Assembly: GCA_015232935.1 (NCBI GenBank)
Contig: JADFYT010000012.1
Location: 1 to 19,601 of the forward strand
Source of the DNA: Desulfamplus sp.
GTDB lineage: Bacteria > Desulfobacterota > Desulfobacteria > Desulfobacterales > Desulfobacteraceae
Direction: 5' to 3'
Length of the DNA: 19,601 bases
A program made the position numbers and the translations under genes. Numbering within the stretch: the first letter of the stretch is position 1; each line of letters begins with the position of its first letter. Shown piece after piece: positions 1-7,723 of this stretch. The notes beneath the pieces were generated by a model. The model saw nothing but the letters and a program-made list of their open reading frames with translations. It searched no databases and had not been told where the DNA came from.

Positions 1-25
1 ACAAAATGAATCTCAGGAGATATTG

Positions 26-712
26 ATGGGTAATAATGAGCCTTCGCAAGAGATAAATACCTCATCAGATCCTGCTTCACCAAAGGGGAGCGATGCTGTG
101 TCGGTAGAGACTGAAGATCTAAAGGGATGTGATTCTGGACAAACTCCCGGTACTCCGGAGAGTGGATCATCTGAACCAACAGTCGAACAGCTTCAGGCAG
201 CTCTTGCAACAGAAAAAGATCGTATTCTCAGGATTTCAGCGGAGTTTGATAATTACAAAAAAAGATCTTCCCGAGAAATGGCGGAATTCAGAAAATTTGC
301 CAATGAGACTGTATTGAAACAGCTTTTGACTGTGGTAGATAACCTTGAACGTGCAATATCCTCTGCCTCTCAAAATAATACAAGCACTGAGGTACAAGAA
401 GATCATGTCGGAGACAGGCAAAATCCGGAGGTACAAGATAGCTGTATTATTCAGGGCGTCGAAATGACTCACAAAGATATTATAAAGCTTTTTGAGACAT
501 TCAACGTAAAGCCTGTTGAGTCTTTGGGCAAACCCTTTGATCCGGTGTTTCATCAGGCTGTAAGTCATCAGGAGTCTGATGCTCACCCTGATAATACCGT
601 GATTGCAGAGCTTCAGAAGGGCTATCTTCTGCATGATAGACTGCTTCGACCATCAATGGTTGTTGTTTCAAAAGCTGTCTCTAAAAATGAAGCGGTGTCA
701 AATAATGAATGA
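26..712 (+). CDS. grpE: Nucleotide exchange factor GrpE
   Basis: GrpE is the cytosolic nucleotide-exchange factor that releases ADP from DnaK. The 228-residue protein has an acidic, low-complexity N-terminus (about 1-55). A long coiled-coil helix follows (about 58-110, with the typical AEFDNYKKRS stretch), then the C-terminal beta domain with the family signature GKPFDPVFHQAV and a KGYLLHDRLLRPSMVVVSK end. I chose ATG 26 because AGGAGA lies at 15-20, five bases upstream; the TTG at 23 is too close to that site. An insert of about 25 polar residues near 115-140 contains a short repeated EVQ(E/D) segment. In another frame, TGA at 24-26 overlaps this start as TGATG, so an upstream gene (hrcA would be the usual neighbour) may end there and be translationally coupled; too little is visible to call it. 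dnaK follows after 41 bases. Confidence 0.97.
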   Translation: MGNNEPSQEINTSSDPASPKGSDAVSVETEDLKGCDSGQTPGTPESGSSEPTVEQLQAALATEKDRILRISAEFDNYKKRSSREMAEFRKFANETVLKQLLTVVDNLERAISSASQNNTSTEVQEDHVGDRQNPEVQDSCIIQGVEMTHKDIIKLFETFNVKPVESLGKPFDPVFHQAVSHQESDAHPDNTVIAELQKGYLLHDRLLRPSMVVVSKAVSKNEAVSNNE

Positions 713-753
713 ATTATTATTAAATATATAAAAATATACTGGAGGAAAATAAC

Positions 754-2667
754 ATGGGTAAGATAATAGGGATCGATCTGGGAACCACAAATTCTTGTGT
801 GGCAGTTATGGACGGCGGCGAGCCAAAGGTTATAACCAATACCGAAGGTGGACGTACTACTCCTTCTGTTGTGGCCCTTACCGAAGGCGGGGATCGACTG
901 GTTGGTCAAACAGCGAAACGTCAGGCCATAACCAACCCTGAAAATACTGTTTTTGGAGTAAAGAGACTTATTGGAAGAAAATATAATTCCAAAGAGATTC
1001 AGTCAGATATAAAAGTTCTGCCATTCAAGATAGAGGCCGCCTCAAATGGAGATACCCGCATAAACCTTCGCGGAAAACAGCACAGCCCCGCTGAAATATC
1101 TTCTTTTATTCTGGCCAATATCAAGAAAACCGCTGAGGATTATCTTGGAGAACCGGTTACAGAGGCTGTTATTACAGTTCCTGCCTATTTTAATGACAGT
1201 CAGCGTCAGGCAACCAAAGATGCCGGTAAAATAGCCGGTCTTGATGTTAAACGCATCATCAATGAGCCAACAGCCGCCTCTCTTGCATATGGCCTGGATA
1301 AAAAAGGTGATGAGAAGATCGCTGTATTTGACCTTGGCGGCGGAACTTTTGATGTATCCATACTTGAGATAGGAGATGGTGTGTTTGAGGTAAAATCCAC
1401 AAATGGAGATACACATCTGGGGGGCGAGGATTTTGATTTAAGAATTATTGATTACATTGCTGACGAGTTCAGAAAAGACCAGGGCATTGATGTACGAAAA
1501 GATAAAATGGCTCTTCAGCGACTCAAGGAAGCCGCGGAAAAAGCAAAGATGGAGCTTTCGACTGCTGTAGAAACAGATGTCAATCTTCCATTTATAACCG
1601 CGGATGCAAGCGGCCCTAAACATCTGAATGTCAAACTGACACGGGCAAAACTCGAATCACTTGTGGCTGATCTTCTAGACAATCTGACCAGACCATGCCA
1701 GACAGCACTTAAAGATGCGGGCCTTACTGCAAGCGAGATTAACGAGGTGGTGCTTGTCGGAGGCATGACCCGTATGCCTGCTGTACAGGCGAGAGTTGAA
1801 AAGATATTTGGCAAAAAACCCCACAAAGGTGTAAATCCTGATGAGGTTGTTGCCATGGGTGCGGCCATTCAGGCTGGAGTTCTTCAAGGTGATGTAAATG
1901 ATGTGCTTCTTCTTGATGTAACCCCGCTATCTCTTGGCATTGAGACTCTTGGCGGTGTCATGACAAAACTTATTGAGAAAAATACAACCATCCCGACAAA
2001 GAAGAGCCAGGTTTTTTCAACTGCTGCTGACAATCAGCCGGCAGTATCAATTCATGTACTGCAGGGTGAAAGAGAGATGGCGGCTGGAAACAAGACTCTC
2101 GGACAGTTTGAACTTTCAGACATTCCTCCCGCACCTCGCGGTGTTCCTCAGATTGAGGTGACTTTTGACATTGATGCTAACGGTATTGTACATGTATCGG
2201 CCAAGGATAAAGCTACAGGCAAGGAGCAGTCTATCCGTATCACTGCGGCAAGCGGTCTTTCAGATGAAGAGATCAAGAGAATGGTTCGTGATGCTGAACT
2301 TCATGCGGATGAAGACAGAAAAAAAAGAGAGCTTGTGGATGCAAAAAATTCAGCGGAATCCTTGATAAACCAAAGTGAAAAGACTTTGAAAGAGCATGGC
2401 GACAAGGTAGATTCTGGCACTAAAAACAAGATTGAGGATGCTCTTGCAGAACTCAAGCGTGCAAAAGATGGAGATGACGCGGATCTTATCAAGCAGAAAA
2501 TAGAAGCATTAACCCAGGTATCACACAAACTTGCAGAGGCAATGTACCAGCAGGCGGCACAGGATACCGGCGATCAGGCTGCTGGTCATGCTGGTGCCAC
2601 ATCGGCAAGTGGAAACAAGGATGACGATGTTGTTGACGCTGATTTTGAAGAGGTAAGCAAAATATAA
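754..2667 (+). CDS. dnaK: Molecular chaperone DnaK (Hsp70)
   Basis: ATP-dependent cytosolic Hsp70 that folds and protects client proteins with GrpE and DnaJ. The 637-residue length is normal. The N-terminal actin-like ATPase domain (about 1-385) shows GIDLGTTNSCVAVMDGG at the start, the phosphate-2 loop IAVFDLGGGTFDVSILE and the adenosine motif VVLVGGMTRMPAVQ. The interdomain linker DVLLLDVTPLSLGIETLGG is intact. A substrate-binding domain and helical lid follow, ending in the acidic tail DDDVVDADFEEVSKI. The start at ATG 754 has GGAGG at 741-745. It lies directly after grpE and is followed by a strong terminator, so dnaJ is not in this transcript. No CIRCE or sigma-32-like promoter is visible in the 41-base gap, so expression probably comes from upstream of the window. 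Confidence 0.99.
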   Translation: MGKIIGIDLGTTNSCVAVMDGGEPKVITNTEGGRTTPSVVALTEGGDRLVGQTAKRQAITNPENTVFGVKRLIGRKYNSKEIQSDIKVLPFKIEAASNGDTRINLRGKQHSPAEISSFILANIKKTAEDYLGEPVTEAVITVPAYFNDSQRQATKDAGKIAGLDVKRIINEPTAASLAYGLDKKGDEKIAVFDLGGGTFDVSILEIGDGVFEVKSTNGDTHLGGEDFDLRIIDYIADEFRKDQGIDVRKDKMALQRLKEAAEKAKMELSTAVETDVNLPFITADASGPKHLNVKLTRAKLESLVADLLDNLTRPCQTALKDAGLTASEINEVVLVGGMTRMPAVQARVEKIFGKKPHKGVNPDEVVAMGAAIQAGVLQGDVNDVLLLDVTPLSLGIETLGGVMTKLIEKNTTIPTKKSQVFSTAADNQPAVSIHVLQGEREMAAGNKTLGQFELSDIPPAPRGVPQIEVTFDIDANGIVHVSAKDKATGKEQSIRITAASGLSDEEIKRMVRDAELHADEDRKKRELVDAKNSAESLINQSEKTLKEHGDKVDSGTKNKIEDALAELKRAKDGDDADLIKQKIEALTQVSHKLAEAMYQQAAQDTGDQAAGHAGATSASGNKDDDVVDADFEEVSKI

Positions 2668-2712
2668 TATACTGCTGCGGGCTTATGGGATCGGTCATGA
2701 TTATATTATGAT

Positions 2713-2751
2713 CACCCCGAATCATGAAAAACGGAATGCATTTGCATGCTA
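2713..2751 (+). repeat. Dispersed intergenic hairpin element, copy A
   Basis: This copy begins CACCCCGAATCATGAAAA and carries arms at 2723-2730 and 2741-2748 (CATGAAAA and TTTGCATG, one mismatch) around a 10-base loop, ACGGAATGCA. It is the first of two adjacent copies between dnaK and its terminator. Related copies lie at 2772-2815, 11283-11330 and 19164-19202 (minus strand). It could be a small mobile palindromic element or an RNA-level regulatory structure; the sequence alone does not decide. Confidence 0.75.
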
Positions 2752-2771
2752 AAAGCTCATGGTCTTTGTTT

Positions 2772-2815
2772 GGCCACCCTGAATCATTAAAAACAGAATG
2801 CATTTTCATGGTAAA
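2772..2815 (+). repeat. Dispersed intergenic hairpin element, copy B
   Basis: Second copy after dnaK, offset by 62 bases from copy A. It starts GGCCACCCTGAATCATTAAA. Arms CATTAAAA (2785-2792) and TTTTCATG (2803-2810) have one mismatch and enclose the 10-base loop ACAGAATGCA. Similarity with copy C continues past the hairpin into a TCATGG(T/C)AAAT tail, so the repeated unit is about 50 bases and larger than the stem-loop alone. Confidence 0.75.
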
Positions 2816-2834
2816 TAAATCTTTCTTGAAATAT

Positions 2835-2874
2835 AATCCCGCTGTGTTCTATATTGCACAGCGGGATTTTTTTT
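2835..2874 (+). terminator. Intrinsic terminator of grpE-dnaK
   Basis: A perfect 12-bp stem, AATCCCGCTGTG (2835-2846) with CACAGCGGGATT (2857-2868), encloses a 10-base loop and runs into an eight-T tract at 2867-2874. This is a textbook rho-independent terminator for the plus strand. It separates the chaperone genes and the two hairpin repeats from the acyl-CoA ligase downstream. Confidence 0.93.
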
Positions 2875-2943
2875 GAATGAAATCTTATCTGGATTTGTTT
2901 TTACAACAAGCATCACCCCACCGGAAAGGTCTAAAAACAACTT

Positions 2944-4533
2944 ATGATTATCACGGAAATTTTAGCCAGAAACAGCAGAATCTATAAAAATGAAGTTGCC
3001 TTGATTGAGAGAGCTCCTGGAGAAAACCTGAGACGGGAAATAACCTGGGAGCAGTTTTATATGTCTGCCAACAGATTCTCCAATGCTCTTTTTGCGGCGG
3101 GTATCAAAAAAGGGGATCGAGTTGTCCAGCTTATGACCAACTGCCTTGAGTGGCTTCCCATATACTTTGGAATCCTGAATACAGGAGCATGGGCTGTCCC
3201 TTTGAACTTCAGGTTTGAATCAGACAAGATACTTTTATGCACCGAAGTTGCCGAGGCAAAGGTTTTTGTTTTTGGAGAGGAGTTTATTGAGCGGCTTTCA
3301 GGTATCAGAGCTATTCTTGAGACAACTGTACACACCTGGATTTTTACAGGAGACCCGAAAATATGTCCTGGATACGCGGTGCCGTATGAGATTTTTATTC
3401 AGGAGAGTTCAGAATGCTCATTGCAGGATGTCCAGATAAATATTGAAGACGATGCTGCCCTGTACTTTACCTCAGGCACTACCGGAACTCCCAAGGCCGT
3501 TCTTTTGACCCACAGGAATCTTGAACATGCCTGCTATGTTGAAAATAACCATCATGGGCAAAAACATGATGATGTGTTTCTCTGCATTCCTCCTTTATAT
3601 CACACAGGTGCCAAGATGCACTGGATGGGCAGTTTTATTGTCGGAGGCAAGGCGGTTATACTCAAAGGAGTTAAGCCGGAGTGGATACTGGAGGCCGTGT
3701 CCGAGGAAAAAATTACTATTGTGTGGCTTCTTGTCCCCTGGGCACATGATATTCTTATTGCCATTGAGAACAGCAAGGTGGTTCTTGCGGATTACGATCT
3801 TGAACAGTGGAGACTCCTTCATATCGGTGCACAGCCAGTACCGCCAAGCCTTATAAGAGAGTGGAAACAATATTTTCCTGGCCACGATTATGACACCAAC
3901 TATGGTTTGACTGAATCTACAGGGCCCGGATGTGTTCATCTTGGTATTGAGAACGACCACAAAGTTGGGGCAATAGGGGTGCCTGGCTTTGACTGGGAGT
4001 GCAAAATTGTTGATGGACAGGGAAATGATCTGCCTCCGGGTGAAAGTGGAGAGCTGATTGTAAGAGGTCCAGGGATGATGAAGGCATACTACAAAAATCC
4101 TGAGACAACGCGAAAAACTCTTGTCAATGGCTGGCTATATACCGGAGACATCGCACGGTATGACAAGGATGGCTTTATATGGCTGGTTGACAGAAAAAAA
4201 GATGTTATCATCTGTGGCGGGGAGAATATATTTCCTGTAGAGATTGAGCATTTTTTCATGCAGTATCCTAAAATACAGGACATTGCCGTGATCGGGATTC
4301 CTGATGAGCGCCTTGGCGAAATCCCGGCAGGGATTATATGTGCAAAACCCGGCGTGACCCTGACAAAAATGGAGATCAACGAGTTTGGATACGGGCTTCC
4401 ACGCTACAAGCGTTTGAGAAAAATAATTTTTGCAGAGGTTCCAAGGAATGCTACAGGCAAGATCGAAAAGCCAAAGCTTAGAAGGCTTTACGCAAGGGAC
4501 AGCAGAAAAGATATTGATAAGTTGCTGAGATAG
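2944..4533 (+). CDS. AMP-forming acyl-CoA synthetase / ligase
   Basis: Member of the ANL adenylating superfamily, which activates a carboxylic acid as acyl-AMP and transfers it to CoA. The 529-residue protein has the usual motif order. The phosphate-binding loop YFTSGTTGTPK is at 174-184 and the NYGLTEST motif at 319-325. The hinge block GWLYTGDIARYDKDGFIWL is near 396-414, followed by DRKKDVIICGGENIFPVEIE near 416-435. The C-terminal PRNATGK carries the catalytic Lys at 506. No membrane segment is visible. The fatty or aromatic acid substrate cannot be read from the sequence; the best guess is a medium- or long-chain fatty acid, as in the FadD-like group. The Shine-Dalgarno sequence is weak (GGAAAGG at 2923-2929, rather far from the ATG). 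The gene stands alone after the dnaK terminator. Confidence 0.9.
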   Translation: MIITEILARNSRIYKNEVALIERAPGENLRREITWEQFYMSANRFSNALFAAGIKKGDRVVQLMTNCLEWLPIYFGILNTGAWAVPLNFRFESDKILLCTEVAEAKVFVFGEEFIERLSGIRAILETTVHTWIFTGDPKICPGYAVPYEIFIQESSECSLQDVQINIEDDAALYFTSGTTGTPKAVLLTHRNLEHACYVENNHHGQKHDDVFLCIPPLYHTGAKMHWMGSFIVGGKAVILKGVKPEWILEAVSEEKITIVWLLVPWAHDILIAIENSKVVLADYDLEQWRLLHIGAQPVPPSLIREWKQYFPGHDYDTNYGLTESTGPGCVHLGIENDHKVGAIGVPGFDWECKIVDGQGNDLPPGESGELIVRGPGMMKAYYKNPETTRKTLVNGWLYTGDIARYDKDGFIWLVDRKKDVIICGGENIFPVEIEHFFMQYPKIQDIAVIGIPDERLGEIPAGIICAKPGVTLTKMEINEFGYGLPRYKRLRKIIFAEVPRNATGKIEKPKLRRLYARDSRKDIDKLLR

Positions 4534-4665
4534 TGGTTTAAGATTAAATTATGTAATAACGGACAATTAAGTGTATAAGGTTAGGGGGTGATGGCATAAA
4601 GACATACAATCAAGTGCCTTTCTGATTCCTCTATCGATTAACGTATGAATGTTGGAGTATAATAA

Positions 4666-5373
4666 ATGAACACCTATACAAAAAAAGATTCGACATATTC
4701 TTCTTTTGCTATTGTCAAGATAGCAGTTGTTTTGATTACACTCTTTATGTCAATTTCCGTTACGAACATTAATGCGGTTTGTGCTGCTGATAGTTCAGAT
4801 CCGGAAAAAGAGAGAATACTTGCGGGTATTGAACAGCGTTATGCCGGTAAGGATTTCGCGGCTTCTTATGAGCAGACATCTATTCTCAAAGCTCTTGAGG
4901 TAAACGAAACAGCTTCAGGCAGAGTTTTTTTCAGCCATCCTGGCAAGATGAGATGGGAATACAGTGAACCTGAAGTTCATCAGATAATAACAGATGGTAT
5001 AAATTTGTGGATTTACAAACCTGATGAAAAACAGGTTACCAAAGGCAGTGCGGCACAGTTTTTTAAAGATGGGGCAGGCGGGGCATTTTTATCTGATATC
5101 TCAACTGTAAGAAAAAATTACAATATCACTATAAACAGTGCAGATACTTCTATTATTGAGATGAACCTGATTCCAAAAAGGAAAAACCAGGATATCTCAT
5201 CTATAACCATGACAGTTGCAAAGAATAGCTATGATATAAAAAGGGTAGTCACATTTAATGGATATGGAGATGCAACAGAGCTTCTTTTCAGTAATATAAA
5301 CTTCACTGACCTTGATGACTCTCTGTTTGAGTTCTCTATTCCTGACGGTGTGGACATTATTTATATGGATTAA
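4666..5373 (+). CDS. lolA: LolA-like outer-membrane lipoprotein carrier protein
   Basis: LolA is the periplasmic chaperone that takes lipoproteins from the LolCDE transporter to the outer membrane. The 235-residue protein starts with an N-terminal signal: a polar segment of about 15 residues, a hydrophobic stretch at about 15-33, and a likely cleavage near AVCA-A at 40/41. The Cys there does not sit in a lipobox. The mature part has the family core ASGRVFFSHPGKMRWEYSEP followed by QIITDGINLWIYKPDEKQV, and a C-terminus rich in short beta-strand-like segments. ATG 4666 is preceded by GGAG at 4654-4657 with eight bases between. The 132-base upstream gap shows no clear promoter or terminator. The assignment rests on the conserved core; the family is divergent, so a LolA-fold paralogue remains possible. 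Confidence 0.85.
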   Translation: MNTYTKKDSTYSSFAIVKIAVVLITLFMSISVTNINAVCAADSSDPEKERILAGIEQRYAGKDFAASYEQTSILKALEVNETASGRVFFSHPGKMRWEYSEPEVHQIITDGINLWIYKPDEKQVTKGSAAQFFKDGAGGAFLSDISTVRKNYNITINSADTSIIEMNLIPKRKNQDISSITMTVAKNSYDIKRVVTFNGYGDATELLFSNINFTDLDDSLFEFSIPDGVDIIYMD

Positions 5374-5404
5374 TATGGAGTTGGCAATAGATAACAGAGC
5401 TACT

Positions 5405-5417
5405 TGCCAGACTGGCA
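5405..5417. other. Short palindrome TGCCAG-A-CTGGCA
   Basis: A perfect 6+1+6 palindrome lies in the gap between the lolA-like gene and the zinc-ribbon gene. A single-base loop makes an RNA hairpin unlikely, so a dimeric DNA-binding site is the more natural reading. It is short enough to occur by chance. Confidence 0.25.
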
Positions 5418-5481
5418 GGAGAGAGATGGTCACGATGATCAGTCTTTTTTCCCGCATAAACTTATATGAAAGGAGAATATC

Positions 5482-5673
5482 ATGACAGAGACAACACCGA
5501 AACATTGTCCGGGATTTCAAGATTTCAGAAGTTTAAAATCATTTATGTGCAAATGTCCAGGTTGCGGTAAGGAAAAAGAGGTGTTTTCAGATGAGTTTGA
5601 CAGGCCTCATAAGTGCAGCGGATGTGGCAAAGATATCGATTTTACTCAGTGTAGACTGGAAGGTAGTGCATAA
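5482..5673 (+). CDS. Small zinc-ribbon protein of unknown function
   Basis: A 63-residue protein with two CxxC knuckles: CKCPGCGK (Cys 23, 25, 28) and CSGCGK (Cys 45, 48), about 17 residues apart, as in a rubredoxin-like or zinc-ribbon fold. Further Cys residues are at 9 and 57. It has no membrane segment or signal peptide and is probably cytosolic. ATG 5482 has a strong AAAGGAGA site eight bases or so upstream, which supports real translation. From general familiarity I associate similar proteins with Desulfobacterota, but no function is known to me. Zinc binding is inferred from the Cys spacing. It is followed by a terminator and so may be the last gene after lolA. Confidence 0.8.
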   Translation: MTETTPKHCPGFQDFRSLKSFMCKCPGCGKEKEVFSDEFDRPHKCSGCGKDIDFTQCRLEGSA

Positions 5674-5757
5674 GGCTATAGTGCAGAAGTTCATTTTGTA
5701 TTAATTATCCATTCAAAATCTGATGGAAAAGTCTGATCGAAATTATTTCAATCAAAT

Positions 5758-5795
5758 AACAAAGCGGTTTATCTGTTTTTAAACCGCTTTGTTTT
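5758..5795. terminator. Bidirectional intrinsic terminator
   Basis: A perfect 13-bp stem, AACAAAGCGGTTT (5758-5770) with AAACCGCTTTGTT (5781-5793), encloses a 10-base T-rich loop and is followed by further T residues on the plus strand. It lies between the convergent zinc-ribbon gene and yebC, so it probably ends plus-strand transcription and acts as a back-up for the minus strand. The rest of the gap, 5796-5903, shows nothing recognisable. Confidence 0.85.
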
Positions 5796-5903
5796 CTATC
5801 CATATCTTGCCACAGAAAGGTATCTTTAGTTAAAGCTCGGTCGTGCTGCATTTGCCAGTTGACACTTCTTTTAACCATCCCCACCATTTGGGTAGATTAC
5901 CTC

Positions 5904-5925
5904 AAAAAAATGCCTACATGGCATT
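5904..5925 (-). terminator. Compact terminator overlapping the yebC stop codon
   Basis: Read on the minus strand, AATGCC, a five-base loop (ATGTA) and GGCATT are followed by a run of seven T residues. The stop codon TAG of yebC begins in the loop and ends in the 3' arm. The stem is only six bp, so efficiency may be modest, but the long T tract and exact position support a real terminator. Confidence 0.65.
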
Positions 5926-6657
5926 CATGACCTCATCCGGAATATCTGCATTGGAATAGAACTTCTGGATATCATCACAGTCATCCATAGCATCCATGAA
6001 CTTTATCATCTGCTCGGCATCCTTGCCTTCTACCCGTGTCTGAGTCTGAGGAATCATGGTAACTTCAGCCATTTGATATTTAATGGAAGCAGTTTCTATA
6101 GCCTCCTTGACGCTCTCAAAGTCCGCAGGATCAGTTATCACCTCAAAGCAGTCTCCCTCGTCCTTGACATCTTCGGCACCTGCTTCCAATGCGATCTCCA
6201 TCAAGGTATCCTCATCAGAACTCTCTTTATCCACAGAAATAAGACCTTTTTTGTCAAACATCCAGGCAACACATCCGTCAGTACCAATATTGCCCCCGGC
6301 TTTACTGAAAATATACCTGACATCGGCAATTGTTCGGTTTTTGTTGTCTGTCAGACACTCTACAAGAACAGCAACGCCACCTGGCCCATAGCCTTCATAG
6401 GTGATCTCTTCATATTCAACTCCTTCAAGCTCCCCAGTTCCCTTTTTGATGGCTCTTTCAAGATTGTCCTTGGGCATATTCTGACTTTTCGCGTCATTAA
6501 TTGCCCTTCTGAGCCTTGGGTTGGATTCCGGATCCCCGCCCCCCATTCTTGCAGCAACCGTAATCTCCTTTATGAGCTTGGTAAATATTTTACCTCTTTT
6601 GGCATCAGCAGCGCCTTTTTTGTGTTTGATAGTTGACCACTTACTATGTCCTGACAT
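5914..6657 (-). CDS. yebC: YebC/PmpR family protein
   Basis: Full-length 247-residue YebC/TACO1 family protein. The N-terminus MSGHSKWSTIKHKKGAADAK is diagnostic, and the protein also has IFTKLIKEI and the GPGGVAVLVECLTDNKNRT core. The family was first described as DNA-binding regulators. Later work on YebC/TACO1 proteins points to ribosome-associated translation factors that relieve stalling at proline-rich stretches, so the role is translation, regulation or both. ATG 6657 has an AAGGAGCG site eight bases upstream. It is last in a minus-strand run after rlmE, but the 206-base gap to rlmE contains a MITE-like insertion, so it may have its own promoter or depend on read-through across that element. 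Confidence 0.96.
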   Translation of the reverse strand: MSGHSKWSTIKHKKGAADAKRGKIFTKLIKEITVAARMGGGDPESNPRLRRAINDAKSQNMPKDNLERAIKKGTGELEGVEYEEITYEGYGPGGVAVLVECLTDNKNRTIADVRYIFSKAGGNIGTDGCVAWMFDKKGLISVDKESSDEDTLMEIALEAGAEDVKDEGDCFEVITDPADFESVKEAIETASIKYQMAEVTMIPQTQTRVEGKDAEQMIKFMDAMDDCDDIQKFYSNADIPDEVMNAM

Positions 6658-6739
6658 TAATACGCTCCTTAAATTATTTGTTTTATTGCACTATTTGATC
6701 TTTTTGTTTTCAGTGTTGTTTTTTTGATTCTATCGGGAT

Positions 6740-6855
6740 TCAAGGATGATGACCTCGTAAAAAGTCAGTTTGCAGAAATTTGCGTCCAATAAAATCAGAG
6801 GGTTATTACACAAAAAACAGCCTATTTCGGATTTTTTACGAGACTATCAAGGATG
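6740..6855. mobile_element. MITE-like element with 9-bp flanking direct repeats
   Basis: The direct repeat TCAAGGATG occurs at 6740-6748 and 6847-6855. Just inside it lie inverted ends: CTCGTAAAAAGTC on the left (about 6754-6766) and GATTTTTTACGAG on the right (about 6830-6843), sharing CTCGTAAAAA. The inner length is about 98 bases with no coding capacity. This is the structure expected of a small non-autonomous element moved by a transposase in trans, with a 9-bp target duplication. It ends eight bases before the rlmE stop codon. Confidence 0.65.
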
Positions 6856-6863
6856 GGAGTGGA

Positions 6864-7649
6864 TCAGATTTTTCCTCGTCCAATTATATATATTTCCTTG
6901 CTTGCCTTTCTGCAACTTTCCGGCTTGAAAATGGCATGTTGCCTGAAGTTTGCCTTTACACTCTGCTCAAACTGCTTGAAATCAGGTCCCTGAAAAATCT
7001 TGCACACAAAGTTTCCTCCGGAAGCCAACAATTCACAGGCAATTTTTAAGGCTGCCTGACACAGTTCAAACGATCTGGCTGCATCAATATCCTTTCTGCC
7101 AGTTGTTGCCGGTGCCATGTCACTTAATACAACATCATACTCTTTTCTTGCGTTTGAGGCAAGAGTGTCAGTGGCATGCAGAGTCTCGTCATCTGGAGCA
7201 CAACCATCCCTGTTAAGATCAAGAATGTCTCCTTGAAGGGCAGTGGCATTGGGTGGGAGGGTAACCGTTACTTTCTGAAGATCAATGCCCACAGCAACTC
7301 CTTTGCAGGAAGGTTTTTTGGCCGCACAGTGCCCAATGCTCTGAGTTATCCCGATGGTCTGATCTACCCCAACGGTTTGAGCCATCCCAGCGGTCTGAGC
7401 CACTACCCCGGGGGGTTGAGGCATCCTGATGGTCTGAGCCGCGTATATCAGCCATGAACCTGGAGCACACCCCAGATCAAGAACATTGTTCCCTTTTTTC
7501 ATAATGCCATATTTTTTTTGTATCTCCATCAGCTTGTATACAGATCGGGCAGGATAATTATCATGTTTTGCCTTTTCGGTCAGGTGATCTGCCCACTGCT
7601 GTTTTCCTTTTTGAAACTTTCCTGTTTTTACACCCTCTTGTTTAGCCAC
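6864..7649 (-). CDS. rlmE: 23S rRNA 2'-O-methyltransferase RlmE (FtsJ) with a repeat insertion
   Basis: RlmE uses S-adenosylmethionine to methylate the ribose of U2552 in 23S rRNA during late 50S assembly. The catalytic K-D-K-E set appears intact: Lys 39 (ARSVYKLMEIQ), Asp 177 (VVLSDMAP), Lys 217 (FVCKIFQG) and Glu 252 (SKEIYIIG). The SAM loop VLDLGCAPGSW is at 56-66. The protein has 261 residues, against roughly 200-210 for typical family members. The excess is mainly an insertion at about 76-117, between the SAM loop and the second strand, made of repeats such as AQTAGM, AQTVGV, DQTIGI and TQSIGH. The start is GTG 7649, preceded by AAGGA about seven bases upstream; an ATG at 7654 is out of frame and stops at once. 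radA lies 74 bases upstream on the same strand. Confidence 0.92.
   Translation of the reverse strand: MAKQEGVKTGKFQKGKQQWADHLTEKAKHDNYPARSVYKLMEIQKKYGIMKKGNNVLDLGCAPGSWLIYAAQTIRMPQPPGVVAQTAGMAQTVGVDQTIGITQSIGHCAAKKPSCKGVAVGIDLQKVTVTLPPNATALQGDILDLNRDGCAPDDETLHATDTLASNARKEYDVVLSDMAPATTGRKDIDAARSFELCQAALKIACELLASGGNFVCKIFQGPDFKQFEQSVKANFRQHAIFKPESCRKASKEIYIIGRGKI
7341..7433. repeat. 18-base minisatellite inside rlmE
   Basis: Five tandem units with plus-strand consensus near CTGAGCCATCCCGATGGT lie at 7341-7358, 7359-7376, 7377-7394, 7395-7415 (21 bases, carrying three extra) and 7416-7433. All lengths are multiples of three, so the rlmE frame is kept. The units have diverged from each other, which suggests an old expansion and not a recent one. 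Confidence 0.85.
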
Positions 7650-7723
7650 TCATGATCCTTTTTTCATTTTTTTATAATACAGCCTTTAGGCTTTAGAACC
7701 CCAATTTTAAGGCTTGGGAGAAG

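Noticed and set aside
1..25. End of an upstream gene such as hrcA
   Set aside because: Only a few codons would be visible in either possible frame (stops at 7-9 or 24-26), which is too little to identify a product.
713..753. CIRCE or heat-shock promoter in front of dnaK
   Set aside because: No TTAGCACTC-N9-GAGTGCTAA-like inverted repeat and no sigma-32-like boxes are present in the 41-base gap. Any such site must lie upstream of the window.
6073..6636. Long plus-strand frame opposite yebC
   Set aside because: It is an antisense shadow of a conserved full-length gene, with no start signal or recognisable protein family.
7176..7457. Plus-strand frame across rlmE giving a run of repeated LSxPxGL peptides
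   Set aside because: It is the opposite strand of the 18-base minisatellite inside a well-supported rlmE gene. It has no ribosome-binding site and no support beyond the repeat itself.
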